Source: Aristolochia californica (taxonomy: Eukaryota; Streptophyta; Magnoliopsida; Piperales; Aristolochiaceae). From it: a stretch of 64,000 bases of DNA. The stretch is taken from NCBI GenBank assembly GCA_029961685.1, contig JARWKL010000014.1, forward strand, positions 23,409,452 through 23,473,451, read 5' to 3'. Numbering within the stretch: position 1 is the stretch's first letter; every line of letters starts with the position of its first letter. The position numbers and the translations under genes were made by a program. Below, in pieces: positions 31,141 to 43,414 of the stretch. Under the pieces are notes generated by a model, which saw only the letters and a program-made list of their open reading frames with translations, had not been told where the DNA came from and ran no database searches.

Positions 31141-32971
31141 TTCTTTGAAGGGTCTGTTTACACCTTTGCTAGACCATACCCCATTTTCTAGGCTCCTCTC
31201 CATCAAAGGAGACCACCAAATGACGGGAAACCGAAAGGTCGTAACCAACTACCACCATCAGTGGAAAACCGTCCGACGGATGGGTCACTTAAGCGACGGA
31301 TCGTGAACCTTCTCACAATAAGAACTCTGAGATTAATTTGGAATGACATTAGTAATAAACTCTGAATAGAGATTAATCAGTAGTAACTCAGAAATATTTT
31401 CCTGAATTGACAGCACTAAGCCAGTATGCGATGTTTAATTGACGACAAATAATCTCAACCAACAACTCTGCAAATAACTCCAAAAATGTAAGTCGATACA
31501 ATCGAATGCTAGTTTTAGACTTCGGATAGAAGTTAGACAGTAAGCTACCGACTGGTAATGAAATATGATCTGGTTGCTAAAAACAACAACGAAAGTCGTC
31601 CAAAAAATTAGCTGGTAATTGGCTCGGGAGAGTGTTACGGAATGTTCAAGATAAACAACAACTAATTGATTACCAATAGTATGAATGTAATTCCATATAA
31701 CCACATGAATTTCTAATATCAGGCTCGGGAAATTCCCTAGTACCACATGAATTTCTACAAACAGATTTGATACTTATGGATTGTTAAAAGCCAAAGATGG
31801 ATCAGAAGATCTGAGACAGTAGTAGACCAGACCCAACTCGGAATTAATAGAAGTAAGCGATCCTTTCCTGTTAAATCTGAGACAGCAGTAGACCAAAGCA
31901 AGCTCACGTCCAAACATAGAATAGGTAATTGGCTGGGAGGACAGTTTGCGGGATGGCAATTGCTAGTTGTTTCTTGATATATTGAAGATAATCTTCCCGC
32001 TGGATAACCAGCAAAGTTCTAGGAAGCTGCTGTTTCCGATTCTGTATCAATTTTATCTTGATACAGATTGAGTAGATAGCAGATAAGACTCCAGAAATTC
32101 TTCCAGAAATAAAATAGCCCCAACGGGACTATGTGCTGTAATCGGGAGATCACTGATGATAGGAAGATACGACTTCCATAATACGAGCAAGTCATAGACA
32201 ACAAAGATACGAGAAGCAGCAAGATGACAACAAAGATACAACTTTCGACAGCTAACAGATGACAGCAATGGCAGCTATACGAGGCTGGATGAGAGCAGAG
32301 AGCGACACTGGGCTAGGTGAGAGCAGTACGTCTTTCGTAAAAAATAACAGCAACCTTTAGATGATGAGTATTATGCGGCAAACTTGCTTTCACCAAGACG
32401 ACAACGCTTTTACCAGAAGTTTAGTAACAGAAACAACATTTAGAAATGGATGAGGACTTCGTTCTGGACAACACATTGTCATGATGTGGACGATGCCTCA
32501 CAGACACACTTTGGATGACCAGGCTTGGAACTCCCTTCCATGAAAACAATAGGATGATGAGAGAAACTCCCTCTGCCAAGATTACTGCTCCCTCTGCTTC
32601 GTTACATGGAGACTACAATAGAAGAACAACGGGTACCATACACACTCTAATGGATACAAGCATTTCACAATATAATCAATAGCAGATTAATACGTGGATA
32701 GTAACTACAACAGCATCATTCTCTTACTCCGTTGTTATCCAAAGATCTCCACACAGAGTAACATTACTAACAACCAGAGTCAGTAAGGATTCTTAGGAAC
32801 CAGTAATCAGAATCAACGACTGAATAACCGATGCATGCAGTAGATCACCAGAATCAGAATCAGAATTCGCCATGGACAAATGTGGAGAATTATCAATAAC
32901 AAAGACAAATAACATTATACTTTGAATAATCATGTAAGGGGAAAAAAACTCATGGAGTCCTAAAAATTAAA
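31141..32971 (-). mobile_element. internal region of a gene-less LTR element (family C), minus orientation
   Basis: No coding sequence is seen; open frames are short on both strands. On the minus strand it lies after the primer-binding site at 32972-32983 and the LTR at 32984-33226. It is A-rich on the plus strand and resembles in make-up the internal stretches at 43415-44080 and 49468-50574. The text near 31180-31300 (AAACCGTCCGACGGATGGG) has local inverted repeats. The 3' LTR of this element was not found before the copia fragment, so the element is truncated. Confidence 0.55.
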
Positions 32972-33848
32972 ACTTTGATACCATGTTGATTTTTAGGGTT
33001 CCATAGATTACATCTTGGGTAAAGAAGAGAACACATGTTGGGGAAAAAAGAAGAGGAAGAATAAGGTCAATGAATTAGTCCAAACCCTCCCCCCTTAAGT
33101 TCTATTTATAGATACTAAAAGTACCAATATTATAATTATACCCTTTACCCCCAATAAGAGTGAAGAAGTGACAAAAAACATAAACTAATTACATCAATGA
33201 CACCAATATATTCATATCTTCCAACATCTCCTACACTCTAAGTTGAAGATCTTAACAGTATGGAATCCTGAAATCAACATGGTATCAGAGCATTGATTTT
33301 AGGATTCCACACTTTTTACTCGGATCATGATTCATGAAGGAATCGTTCGACATGCAGGAACTGCATGACAAAGATAAGATAAGTTTTTTTGTAGACTTTG
33401 AATAATCATGTAAGGGGAAAAAATTCAAGGAGTCCTAAAAAATCCCAACTCTTATACCATGTTGATTTTCAAGACTCCATAGATTATATCTTGGGTAAAG
33501 AAGAGAACACACATTGGGGAGAAAATATGAGGAAGAATAGGGTTATGGACTTAGTCCAAATCCTCCCCCTTAAGCTCTATTTATATATGTTAAAAGTACC
33601 AATATTCTAATTATACCCTTCACCCTAGTAAGGGAGAAGAAGTGACAAAAAAAATATACTAATTACATCAATGACACTACAACATATTCATATCTTCCAA
33701 CATCTCTGATACTCTAAGTTGAAGATCTTAATGGTATGGGATCTTAAAATCAACATGGTATCACAACATTGATTTCAGGATTCTAGATTTTTAACTCATA
33801 TCATGATTCATGAAGAAATCGTTCGGCATGGAGCAACGACATGACTAA
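32921..33848. repeat. tandem duplication (476 bp x 2) carrying a family C LTR between two opposed primer-binding sites
   Basis: Unit 1 starts at 32921 and unit 2 at 33397 with TTTGAATAATCATGTAAGGG. Each holds a 243-bp family C LTR in minus orientation (32984-33226 and 33460-33702: TGTTGATTTT... to ...TATCTTCCAACA) with a minus-strand primer-binding site on its left. On its right are about 54 bp ending in an LTR-like end (CCTGAAATCAACA) plus a plus-strand primer-binding site (TGGTATCAGAGC at 33280; a mutated copy at 33756). The two units differ by scattered substitutions. Confidence 0.88.
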
Positions 33849-34239
33849 CATAATTTATTTATTTTTGTTCTTGAATCTGGAGCAGTCATACCTCATGCTT
33901 TCCTTTGGTCTTATAATTGTTTATTGCTTCTAAGTTGCATCCTTTGTTGATGCTTTATTGCTGCTAAATTTGCAACTCATTCTTGCGTATGTGTGCTTGC
34001 TAATTTGCTCGCTTTACTTGTAGGTATCCTACTCATAATATGTTATAATCAGGATACGTTGATAAGGAACAGTAGTTGCCGGTATGCTTGAAAGATGCAC
34101 TACTGCTTTGTCGAAGATTATGATTCTTCCATACTTGAAGGACATAACTATCACCTTTCCGAGTTTTGCCTTGAACTTAGAAGTTGAAGATGCTAATATA
34201 ATAACCTGATGTCTCTGAATATCCTTCTTTGATTATCTT
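33849..34239. other. unassigned DNA between the duplicated LTRs and a copia remnant
   Basis: T-rich on the plus strand, with GCTTTATTGCTGCTAAATT and repeated GCTTCTAAGTTGC-like words. It may be the 5' internal part of the plus-oriented gene-less element whose primer-binding site is at 33756, but no matching copy with clear ends was found. Confidence 0.35.
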
Positions 34240-36584
34240 CAAGTTACATGGTGGATGATTTCTCCCGAGTTACATGGTTGTTCCTATGAAAAGAGAGATA
34301 AAAAATCTTTCCTCTTTTTATGTGTTTTTGTGTCATGGTGTCTACCCAGTTCAATACTACCTCAAAGATTATTTGCTCTAATAATGCCTAGGAATATATG
34401 TCTAAAAACTTCCAAACTTTTTTTCTATTGACAAAGGCATCATTCTCCAAACCTCTTGTGTCTACACACTACAACAAAAAGGTGTGAAAGAAAAAATAGA
34501 CACCTTTTTAAGGTTGCCCGTGCTCTACTCTATCATATGCAAGTGCCTCATTTCTACTGGCCCCATGCTCTTCTCACTATCTATTTCCTTCTTCAGTGCT
34601 TCGTCAATAGACATCATATTCTTCTCTTTTTCCTAGTGATATGTTGTCATCTCTTCCTTTGAGAAATTTTTGGGTGTACCTCTTTTGTTTATAATACTTC
34701 CACACATACTACTTAATTGGATCCTAGGGCACTTAAATGTATCTTTTTGGGGTACTCTCGTACTCAGAAATGATATGTTTGTTACAATCCATCACTTCAA
34801 AAATTATTTGTTTCTAGTGATATCACAATTTTTGAGGGTCATCCTTTTTGTCCATCCACTGGTGCCTCACTTAGTTTTTCTGAAGCCAATGAGTTTTCTA
34901 AATCTATTGTGACATTGATGACCTCACAACACATGGTCGTATTGATTTACCTGTCCCACCTCCTAAAGCATTGGTCAACACTGCACTTGTGGAGTCTTTA
35001 TATTTCTTTGAGGTAAGATATCCTTCCTCGCACCCTATTTTTGGTCCTTTATTTGATACACGGCCTATTTCTCTTCGGAAAGAAGCTAGGGTCAGCTTCA
35101 AACATTCTACTCCTCACCCTATTGCTCATTTTTTATCTACCCATCAGCTATCACCATCTTGTTGTCATTTTCTTGCCTCCATTTATTTTGTTGCTATTCC
35201 TTAATCTTATCAGGAGGCCATTCAGAATAATAGCCATAAACGAAGCAATGATAACTCTTTACAAGAATTAAACATGGCATCTTGTTCCCTTATCATCTGG
35301 AAAAAAGTCAGTAGGTTGTAAATGGGTCTTCATTGTCAAACAAAATCTAGATGGCATAATGGCACACCTTGTGGCTAGAGGCTTCCAATTTTATGAGATT
35401 GATTATGAGGAAACCTTTTCCCCAGTCACCAAACCGAACTCGGTGCCTCTCTTATTACCTCTACCTGATATTCCTGATGGCCTATCTTTTAGCTAGATGT
35501 AAAAAATGCCTTCCTAAATAGCGATATTAAGGAGAAAATTTATATCCAACAAACACTTGGATTTTTGGCTGAGGGGGAAATGGTGTGCCACCTTAAAAAA
35601 TTATTATATGGTCTGAAACAATATTTGCATGCCTTGTTTGACAAGTTTATTCAAGCAATGATTCGGTTCACAAGGTGCTCTATGGTTAATTTTGTATTTT
35701 TCAAGTATACTAAGAAAGGAGTTGTACTACTTGCTATATATGTGGATGATATTATTTTGACGGGTAGTGAACCGATAGCATCGGTCAAGTAAAAAACAAG
35801 ATATGCCATGAATTCAAGATGCATGACTTGAGATTTCCTTAGTATTTTCTCAAATCTTGAGGTTCTTCAGTCTTGAGATTTCCTTAGTATTTTTTCAAGT
35901 ATTGAGGTTCTTCAGTCCAAGCATGGTATTATCTTATCACAAAGGACATATGTTCTTGATTTTCTTGAAGAAACAAGATTGATTGCCCTGCTGACACCGC
36001 TATGGAGACATACAAAAGTTTGTACAGGCTTGGGAGAGGAAGTTGGTATAGGCAAGTTCCAGAGGCTAGTTGACAAGTTTATCTATCTCATTGTGACTAG
36101 ACCAGATATTTCTTTTGCAGTCAGTGTGGTCATTCAGTATATGCATAAACCTCAAATCTCTCATTGGTAAGCATTGGAAAGGATTATCAGGTACTTGAAA
36201 AAGGCACCAGGATAAGGGTTCTTCTTATATAAGTGTCATGGTCCTCTTAATATTGAAATCTTTGCCGATGCAGATTGAGCTTGATCACCAGATGATAGAA
36301 AAATTACTTCAAGATATGTTACTATAGTCGGAGGGAACCTAGTTACATGGATAAGTAAAAAACAAAATGTGGTTGCAAGGTCTAGTGCAAAAGCAATATA
36401 CAAAGCCATGGTACATGCGGTAAGTGAGCTTCTATGGATTAAATCTCTTCTAGCTGAATTGGGATTCCACAAAGAAGACCCTATAGAACTCTATTGTGAT
36501 AATCAAGCAACAATCCACATTGCCTTCGAACCAGTTTTTCATGAGAAAACTAAGCATATTGAGGTGGACTATCACTTTGTCAGA
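34240..36584 (+). pseudogene. copia pol: integrase, reverse transcriptase, RNase H; cut by an inserted element
   Basis: Degenerate integrase begins VDDFSRVTWLFL (34248) and continues with CERKNRHLFKVARALLYHM and VPHFYWPHALL (34486-34570). Reverse transcriptase pieces follow: GCKWVFIVKQNLDG (35315), VARGFQFYEIDYEETFSPV (35370), KKLLYGLKQYLHALFDKF (35595), LAIYVDDIILTGSE (35730), LIYLIVTRPDISFAVSV (36080). RNase H has ARSSAKAIYKAMVHAVSELL and ELYCDNQATIHIAFEPVFHE (36378-36545), stopping at HIEVDYHFVR, where a family C LTR starts at 36585. Many stops and shifts. A 45-bp tandem duplication (TTGAGATTTCCTTAGTATTT) sits at about 35830-35925 in the reverse transcriptase region. Confidence 0.9.
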
Positions 36585-36826
36585 TGTTGATTTTCAAGAC
36601 TCTATGGATTATATCATGGAGAAAGAGGAAGAACACAAATTTGGGTGAAAGGAGAGAAAGAATGAAGTTCTAGACTTGTTCGAAACCCTCGCCCTTGAGC
36701 TCCATTTATAACTAATAAAAGTAAAATATTATAACTTTGCCCTTCACCGTAGTAAGAGTGAAGAAAAGACAAGAAACATAAACTAATTACATCGATGACA
36801 CCCTAATTACATCATATTTTACAACA
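36585..36826 (-). repeat. 3' LTR of a family C gene-less element (host of two nested insertions)
   Basis: On the minus strand: polypurine tract CAGCTTGAGGGGGAG (36827-36841), then TGTTGTAAAATATG to AGACTCTTGAAAATCAACA (242 bp). It abuts copia RNase H on the left, so the element inserted into that copia. It matches the 243-bp LTRs at 32984-33226 and 33460-33702. Confidence 0.88.
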
Positions 36827-37052
36827 CTCCCCCTCAAGCTGGGAGGTAATGGCAGTGATCTCAGCTTGAAACAAATTACATAGATGAAGTAGTAAGCTCC
36901 TCCATCACGGTGTCCCAAGGATAAGTATGACACTGGCACAGACTCTCATAGGGCAGAAATGGGTGATAACTCGCAACCAACCTCAAATGATTTTGAACAA
37001 ATATAGTGGTAATAATCACTAAAGTGGTAATGCCTATCTTTCGCAAGACGAT
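36827..37052 (-). mobile_element. internal segment of the family C element, part 1
   Basis: No gene. The minus-strand text matches 4990-5190 in the element at 4054-5715 (shared GATGGAGGAGCTTA, CACCCATTTC, TATGAGAGTC and AATGGCAGTGATC-type text). It is interrupted at 37052 by the family A element and resumes at 39898. Confidence 0.8.
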
Positions 37053-39897
37053 TGTTAGAAGATATGACCCATGCCCACACGACCAAAGAAGGCTCACATA
37101 TCCAAGTGTGTTAGAAGATGGGCCCAAGTCCATAAGACCAAGGAAGGCCCATACACCCAAGAGATATAAAAGATGGGCTCAAGGCCCACAGATCAAGGAG
37201 AAGGCCCATAGGCCCACATACAATGTTGGTGGGATGGTAAATCAAGGGTCATCTCATGGAGATGACATTGATGTAATTAGATTAAAGTTCCAAGGTTAAA
37301 ACCCTAAACCCTAAGTTCAAGGGTATTATTATAATATAGTAGTTTCATTAATCTATAAATTGAGCTTCAGGGGGAGGGTTAGGAAATCAAGTCCATAACC
37401 TCTTCTTCATCTTGAGTCTCTTTCTCCTTTTCTCCATGGGCTTAACCCATGGAGGCTTGAAAATCAATATGGTATCAAAACTTTGATTTTCAGGACTCTC
37501 ATATATCATTTTTCAGGTTTCACTCTCCTCCATTTAGGATTAGAAATTTTTTTCCCGTCATCTTGTTGTTCGTTTTTTTTCCATAGTTGTTGGATAGTAT
37601 TTTTGTCTTCTACCATTTATTTTATTTTCGTCCACCAATATTAGTTTCGTCTCCTGCCACTCTGTGTATGAAAATCAACCATTACCACTCCAATTAAGCT
37701 TTGCTCGTCATGACGTCTCTTTTCATGCCCATCCTTCTAATTATCCTGGCAGTGACATGCCGCATAATCAAATTCATGTTGTTGAGGAAAGTGGCCTTCT
37801 CTTCTGTTCATTGATTGTTTCCCGTTACTGGTGTCAGAGAAGCTAATTTTTTCATCCTGACTGCGAGCTTGGTTGCCTGTGCTGCCTTGCCATCTATTCA
37901 TTGGATGGAGTTTTTGGTTGTTGCTTCAGGAGGACAATGAACCAGTGCCTTACTGTATTAATGGCCCGAGACTCCTAGCTCATCACGTTACCTGGCTGTA
38001 ACTTCCACTGTCTGGTGGACGTGTTATGTTTCTATTTGTTGTCGTTTATGGAGGAAGAATATCTGGCCATCTCTGGATTTCAGAACTGTTCGGAAGCCAA
38101 CATCGCAGGAGAAGATGACTGTTCGATTATGCCAGTGTCGCACTGAAAGACTCTATTTGGAGTCGTTGCCGCAGAAGAAGAAGAAGTCGGCCACCGATCC
38201 CACCGAATTATCATCAACTGCCATCCGCTGGCAAGCCAAAACTATCTTGGACAAATTGACGGGATTTCCTTCCGTCATTACATTTTTGTCCATTCCTTTT
38301 TGGTTTACGGAGCTGTTCGGTGCCGCAGGGAAGAAGGAATGTGTTACCTTTCTGGAAGATGATTCTGTTGTGGTTTAAGGAGTTGTTGTCGCTTCGCTTG
38401 TGTTTCCTTTCTCCGGCTGCTATTGCGAGATCTCCTGCCTGATTGAATCTCCAGTTTTCTGTTCTATTCAAAAGTGGAGAGGAAGAAGTACTATTGCCGA
38501 TTTAATGTTTCCTAAGTTAGAAATGTATTAAATATGGGTCAAACTCTTGTTTCAACCCAGACCGGACTCGAGGGAAGTTACTAGTTTTGTTCATGACCGA
38601 GTCAACTCGGTCCGGGTCAACCTGACTCGGGCCACTTATTTTCTACATCAATATATGTGTCTAGACCAAAGCTTATACATATTTCTTCCGCGACTCGGAT
38701 ATATTGGTCTACTATTTGACTTGGCACGACTCAGTAAATTTTTTCTCTGACTGGATTATTACTTTGAAGAATTGACAGATTATTGCTTGGTTAACATACT
38801 ATTTGGTACATATACTTGCATTGGATTATTTCATGGGTCAATTTTACAAGGATTATTTTGGTTATTTTGTATATGGGCCCAAGCCCATTTCGACTACTAC
38901 TGTTGTGTCTATTTGGATGAGACATTATTATTGAAGAAGAGTTGGCCTCAATATCTTTCCTTATACCACAATTTTATTGACTCTCAAAAATATTGTGGTT
39001 GGGACACCGTGAGAGTTGGTGCCCGGATTGGGACACCATCATTTATTTTGACTTTCAAAAATATTGTGGTTGGGACACCATGAGAGTCAGTGCCTGAATT
39101 GGGACACCGTGATGGATGAGTTTATTACAACATATCATTTTACTTCCCCCCATTAATGTCATTTATTACTCTACCACTTGATAGTTGTCCAGTGGAGGGA
39201 CATGGTGGTGGAGGTGGACACTTCAGAGCAATGCCGATAGACACACTACCTACAAAAGATAGAGTGTGCCCTACATCCAGCATGAGTTAAGACAGGAGTA
39301 TGGAGCAATGTCTTTGTGGCTAAGAGTGATTTACTCTCACTTATATTATGCCAGCTAGGCCTCATGAACGAGAGCACCAGCGTGAGGGGGAGTGTTGGAA
39401 GATGAAGGCATATTGGAAGATGTATAATTTTATACACAAAAGATTTTATACATCATTTGCAGCAAGCTGGGAGTTCATGTTATTCTCTCACCCCCAGCTT
39501 GAGGGGGAGTGTTGGAAGATATGGCCCAAGCCCACACGACCAAGGAAGGCCCACATATCCAAGTGTGTTAAAATATGGGCCCAAGTCCATAAGACCAAGG
39601 AAGGCCCATATATCAAAGAGATACAGAAGACGGGCTCAAGGCCCACATACAATGATGGTAGGATAGTAAATAAAGGGTCATCTCATAGAGATGACATTGA
39701 TGTAATTAGATTAAAGTTCCAGGGTTAAAACCCTAAACCCTAAGTTCAAAGTATTATTGTAAAACAGTAGTTTCATCAATCTATAAATTGAGCTTCAGGG
39801 GGAGAGTTAGGAAATCAAGTCCATAACCTCTTCTTCCTCTTGAGTCCCTTTCTCTTTTTCTCCATGAACTAAATCCATGGAGTTCTAAAAATCAACA
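37053..39897 (+). mobile_element. complete gene-less LTR element, family A, copy 1
   Basis: 5' LTR 37053-37469 (417 bp), primer-binding site TGGTATCAAAAC at 37470, internal region without gag or pol, polypurine tract GCTTGAGGGGGAG, 3' LTR 39510-39897 (388 bp). LTRs share TAGATTAAAGTTCC, AAACCCTAAACCCTAAGTTC, a TATA box in ATCTATAAATTGAGC, and an AAATCAAYA end. Flanking five-base words are ACGAT (37048-37052) and ATGAT (39898-39902), one C-to-T change apart, so a decayed TSD. It is inserted in a family C element, whose uninterrupted text can be read at about 5000-5040 on the other strand. Frames such as 38115-38378 lack known motifs. Movement would need proteins from another element. Confidence 0.92.
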
Positions 39898-40705
39898 ATG
39901 ATGATAAAAAACCAAGGGTACCAATAAAAAGTCTCAAATGACTTAAAAACACCCATATATATATATATATGGATCAACCAAAGCAACACTCCAAAAGGGT
40001 TGGCCAAAGGGGGTAAGTGAGAGTAAAAAAAAGGATGGTTGGAGAAAGACTACAAAAGGGTAATGAGTAATGAGGAAGATAAGGTATAGAAGTCGTGGTC
40101 ATCATGTGCTTTATTTACTTAAGGAATTCAAATTCTTCATCAGATGAACCAAGGCCGACAACGGTCAACAAGTTATGAGCCCAAGGCAAGCAATCGAGGA
40201 GTTCTTCTTTAGTAATAATGTCTCAATCAAAGACACACAATATCAGCAGCAGAAATGGGCCAATGCCCAAATAACATGTACCAAATGTACAGTTATATAG
40301 TAGCAGATAACTGGTGGATAATGAAAGTCCTTAAGATTAATAAAGACACATGAATTAATCCACAATGAGTCCATCATTGAATAAGGAAACTATACACCAA
40401 GTAATAAGCTAAAAATAATCCAAGATAATATTCAAGCCAAAGTCAAGGGATTGAGTTAGAATGAGGCAAGCAACCGAGTCAAGTCGAGTCAAGTATCAGA
40501 GCAATATAGCCAAGGCTCAGGTGGAATCGATATAGAACTCGGGACCCACACTCATATAACAGAGGCAGAGAGCAAGTGGGCCGAGTTAGGTTGACTCGGT
40601 CTGAGTTTATTCGAGTTAACCTGGCAGAACAGTAGTAATAAGCAGTAACTCGCTAGATTAAGATTCTAGTTCGAGTGATGAAATGCGTAACTCTGACAAC
40701 AGAAC
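39898..40705 (-). mobile_element. internal segment of the family C element, part 2
   Basis: No gene. Continues the minus-strand text of 36827-37052 (matches 4060-5000 inverted, including the GAGTTAACTCGG-type palindrome region near 40590-40625 and CCAAATAATATG-like text). An AT run lies at 39956-39971. It is interrupted at 40705 by the family B element and resumes at 43415. Confidence 0.8.
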
Positions 40706-41328
40706 TGTTGAATTTATGGAAAAGAGAAATACTGCATTGACTTCATTGACTTATAATAATCAGAGTACATGAACCTCTATTTATAATAGAGGCAGGCAGT
40801 AGAGTCCAATTACAATAAAACTGCATTATTCCAATTACACCCAAATTCTAACACTTAAAGATAAGCCCTTGCATAATTAAATAACTCAATATAGATAGAA
40901 GACAAACATAACTCAAACTAGAACTCTTGTAGGACGTGATTGTAAGATAAATATGCCTTTGTTAGTCCTTTTTGATCTTCCAACTTATGTGATAAGGATG
41001 CCAATTCGTAGTAATCTTGGTGGGTCCTACTTCTTATGGGCTTGGGCCCATCTCGTGAGCCTTCCTTGGTCGTGTGGCCGATATTATAATATTCTTAGAT
41101 ATGTGGGCCTTCCTTGGTCATGTGAGCTGGAGCCCATCTTCCAACACTCCCCCTCAAGCTAGGGATAAGAGAACATCACGAACTCCCAGCTTGCTATGAA
41201 TGATGTATAGAATCTTTTCATATAAAATGGCAATCCTCCCATATTCCAACACTCCCCCTCACTCTGGTGCTCTCTTCCATGAAGCCCAGATGGCCAATTC
41301 AGAGGGGTATAACATAGATGTAATAATA

Positions 41329-41620
41329 AGTTCCTCCGTCATGGTGTCCCAACCGTTGACATTTGATATTTTTTACGTGGTATTATGCTCCTCCGTCATG
41401 GAATCCCAACCATTGACATTTTTTATATTTTTGACGGGGTATTAAGTTCATTCGTCATGGAATCCCAACCATTGAAATTTGATTTTTTTGACGGGGTATT
41501 AAGTTCCTCCATCATGGAATCCCAACCATTGATATTTTTTATATTTTTGACGGGGTATTACGTTCCTCCGTCATGGAATACCAACCTTTGACATTTTTTA
41601 TATTTTTGACGGGGACAAAT
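41329..41620. repeat. minisatellite of about 59 bp x 5 in the family B internal region
   Basis: Five copies of a unit reading GTTCCTCCGTCATGGAATCC, CAACCATTGACATTTTTTAT and TTTTGACGGGGTATTA in succession. The unit starts at the same phrase that occurs singly (CTCCTCCATCACGGTGTCCC) at 36897 in the family C element, so the array grew from a part shared by these families. Confidence 0.92.
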
Positions 41621-42364
41621 AAATAATGGTATGAGGCCACCTCTTCTTCAATAAAAATGTCCCCAACGAGACATAATAGTTGCAGCTGTAATATAACACG
41701 ACCATCTTCCAACACATATAACACAAACCAAAATAATAAACCTTTTAGAATGACCCATGAAATAATCATAATCTGATATAAATATTTTTTCTTAGATGCA
41801 TAAGCTTCATCTTTTGTGCTCCCCCTTTCTTGAATATTTTGGTCACATAAACTTATCCACAACATATGGAATAAAATATCTCTTTCTTGTACTTCTGCTA
41901 CTTCTCCCTCAAGCAAGGAGGTAATGGTTGTGATCCCAGTTGAACCAAATATCATAGATGCAACACTAAGCCCAAATAACATAGATGTAGTAATAAGCCC
42001 TTAAATCAGGGAGAAGTGATATAACAACTGAAATAGTACGCAAACAAAGGGCATAAATTCAAATTTTTCAATACAACAAAATACCAGCGTGACCTGTGTT
42101 TCTTCCAATGCAAATATATATTTAAATATAGATCAGATTGACATAAATTTTTTTCCTTTTGAAACTAGACTTAAATAAATTTCATCCAAGTATAACTTAT
42201 ATTCAAAAATATAATTATCAGAATATAATAATCTGATAGATTTCGGTCTTTGTCATCTGGCTGAACTAAGCATTGTTTCACCTTTTTTCAGCATAACCAT
42301 TCAATCTTCCAAGATCAATATCTCCTTATAAAAAACCTATATCGAGAATTAGTTGAATAGGTAA

Positions 42365-42735
42365 GAAAATATACTTACATATCATTCTTTTGATATATAA
42401 TTCTCTATATAAAGTCTCGTTCTTGATAGCATAAAATAGCTAGGAAGTTGAAGCTTTCTGCTGTTGCTCGAACCTTTTTTTCAATCTGACCTTTGCTGAT
42501 TCAAATATCGATTTATCTTTGTAGATAAATCCGATTGAATATTGGTTGAATATGTAAGAGAATAGACTTACAAATATTTCTTTTGATATATATATTTCCA
42601 TATAAAGTCTCATTCTTGATAGCATAAAATACCTCAAAAGTTGAAGCTTTCTACTACTGCTCGAACCTTTTTTTTGCAATCTAACCTCTGCTCATTAAAA
42701 TATCGATATCTCTTTGTAGATAACTCCGATTAGAA
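42365..42735. repeat. about 185-bp tandem duplication in the family B internal region
   Basis: Two copies, each with TCTTTTGATATATA, TATAAAGTCTC, TTCTTGATAGCATAAAATA, AGTTGAAGCTTTCT and GCTCGAACCTTTTTTT, then ATATCGAT and TTTGTAGATAA. Confidence 0.85.
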
Positions 42736-43414
42736 AAATAAACATTTTTCCTTGGAAATTAGACTCAAATATCTTTCCGTCAATGTATATTTTGCAATAT
42801 GAAAAGCTCAGTATAGAGGTGAAAAACCCAAATCAAACTACAGGGGTAGGGACAGAAAAAATAAATAACTATGAACCTAGACTTAGGGTTTAGGGTTTAG
42901 AGAAAAGGATCATATTACCTCTGTGGGTTGACCACATCAACTCACAGAACCTTCTCTGGTACCATGTTAAATTTATGAAAAAGAGAAATACTTTATTGAC
43001 TTCATTGACTTCATTGACTTATTATAATCAGAGTACATGATCCTCTATTTATAGTAGAGGAAGGTAGTAGAGTCCAATTACAATAAAACTGCCTTTGTCC
43101 CAATTACACCCAAACTCAACACTTAAAGATAAGTCATTGCAGAATTAAATAACTCAATAAAAGACAAACATAAATCAAACTAGAACTCTTCTAGGACATG
43201 AGCATAAGATAAAATATGCCTTTGTGAGTCATTCTTGATCTTCCAACTTATGTGATAAGGATGTCAACTCGTGGTAATCATGGTGGGTCCTACTTCTTAT
43301 GGGTTTGGGCCAATCTTGTGAGCCTTTCTTGGTCGTGTGGCCCATCTTATAATACTCTTAGATATGTGGGCCTTCCTTGGTCGTGTGACCTGGAACCTAT
43401 CTTCCAACAAGAAC

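Larger units (their letters stand above)
40706..43409 (-). mobile_element. complete gene-less LTR element, family B, with perfect TSD AGAAC
   Basis: On the minus strand: 5' LTR 43409-42965 (445 bp), primer-binding site TGGTACCAGAG (42964-42954), internal 42953-41161, polypurine tract CTTGAGGGGGAG (41158-41147), 3' LTR 41146-40706 (441 bp). Both LTRs have a TATA box (CTATAAATAGAGG / TTATAAATAGAGG near 43046 and 40775) and a CAATGAAGTCAATG repeat. AGAAC flanks it at 40701-40705 and 43410-43414. The internal region has no gag or pol and holds a 59-bp repeat x5 and a 185-bp repeat x2. The minus-strand frame of 147 residues at 41539-41982 has no known motif and lies partly in repeats. Confidence 0.95.
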
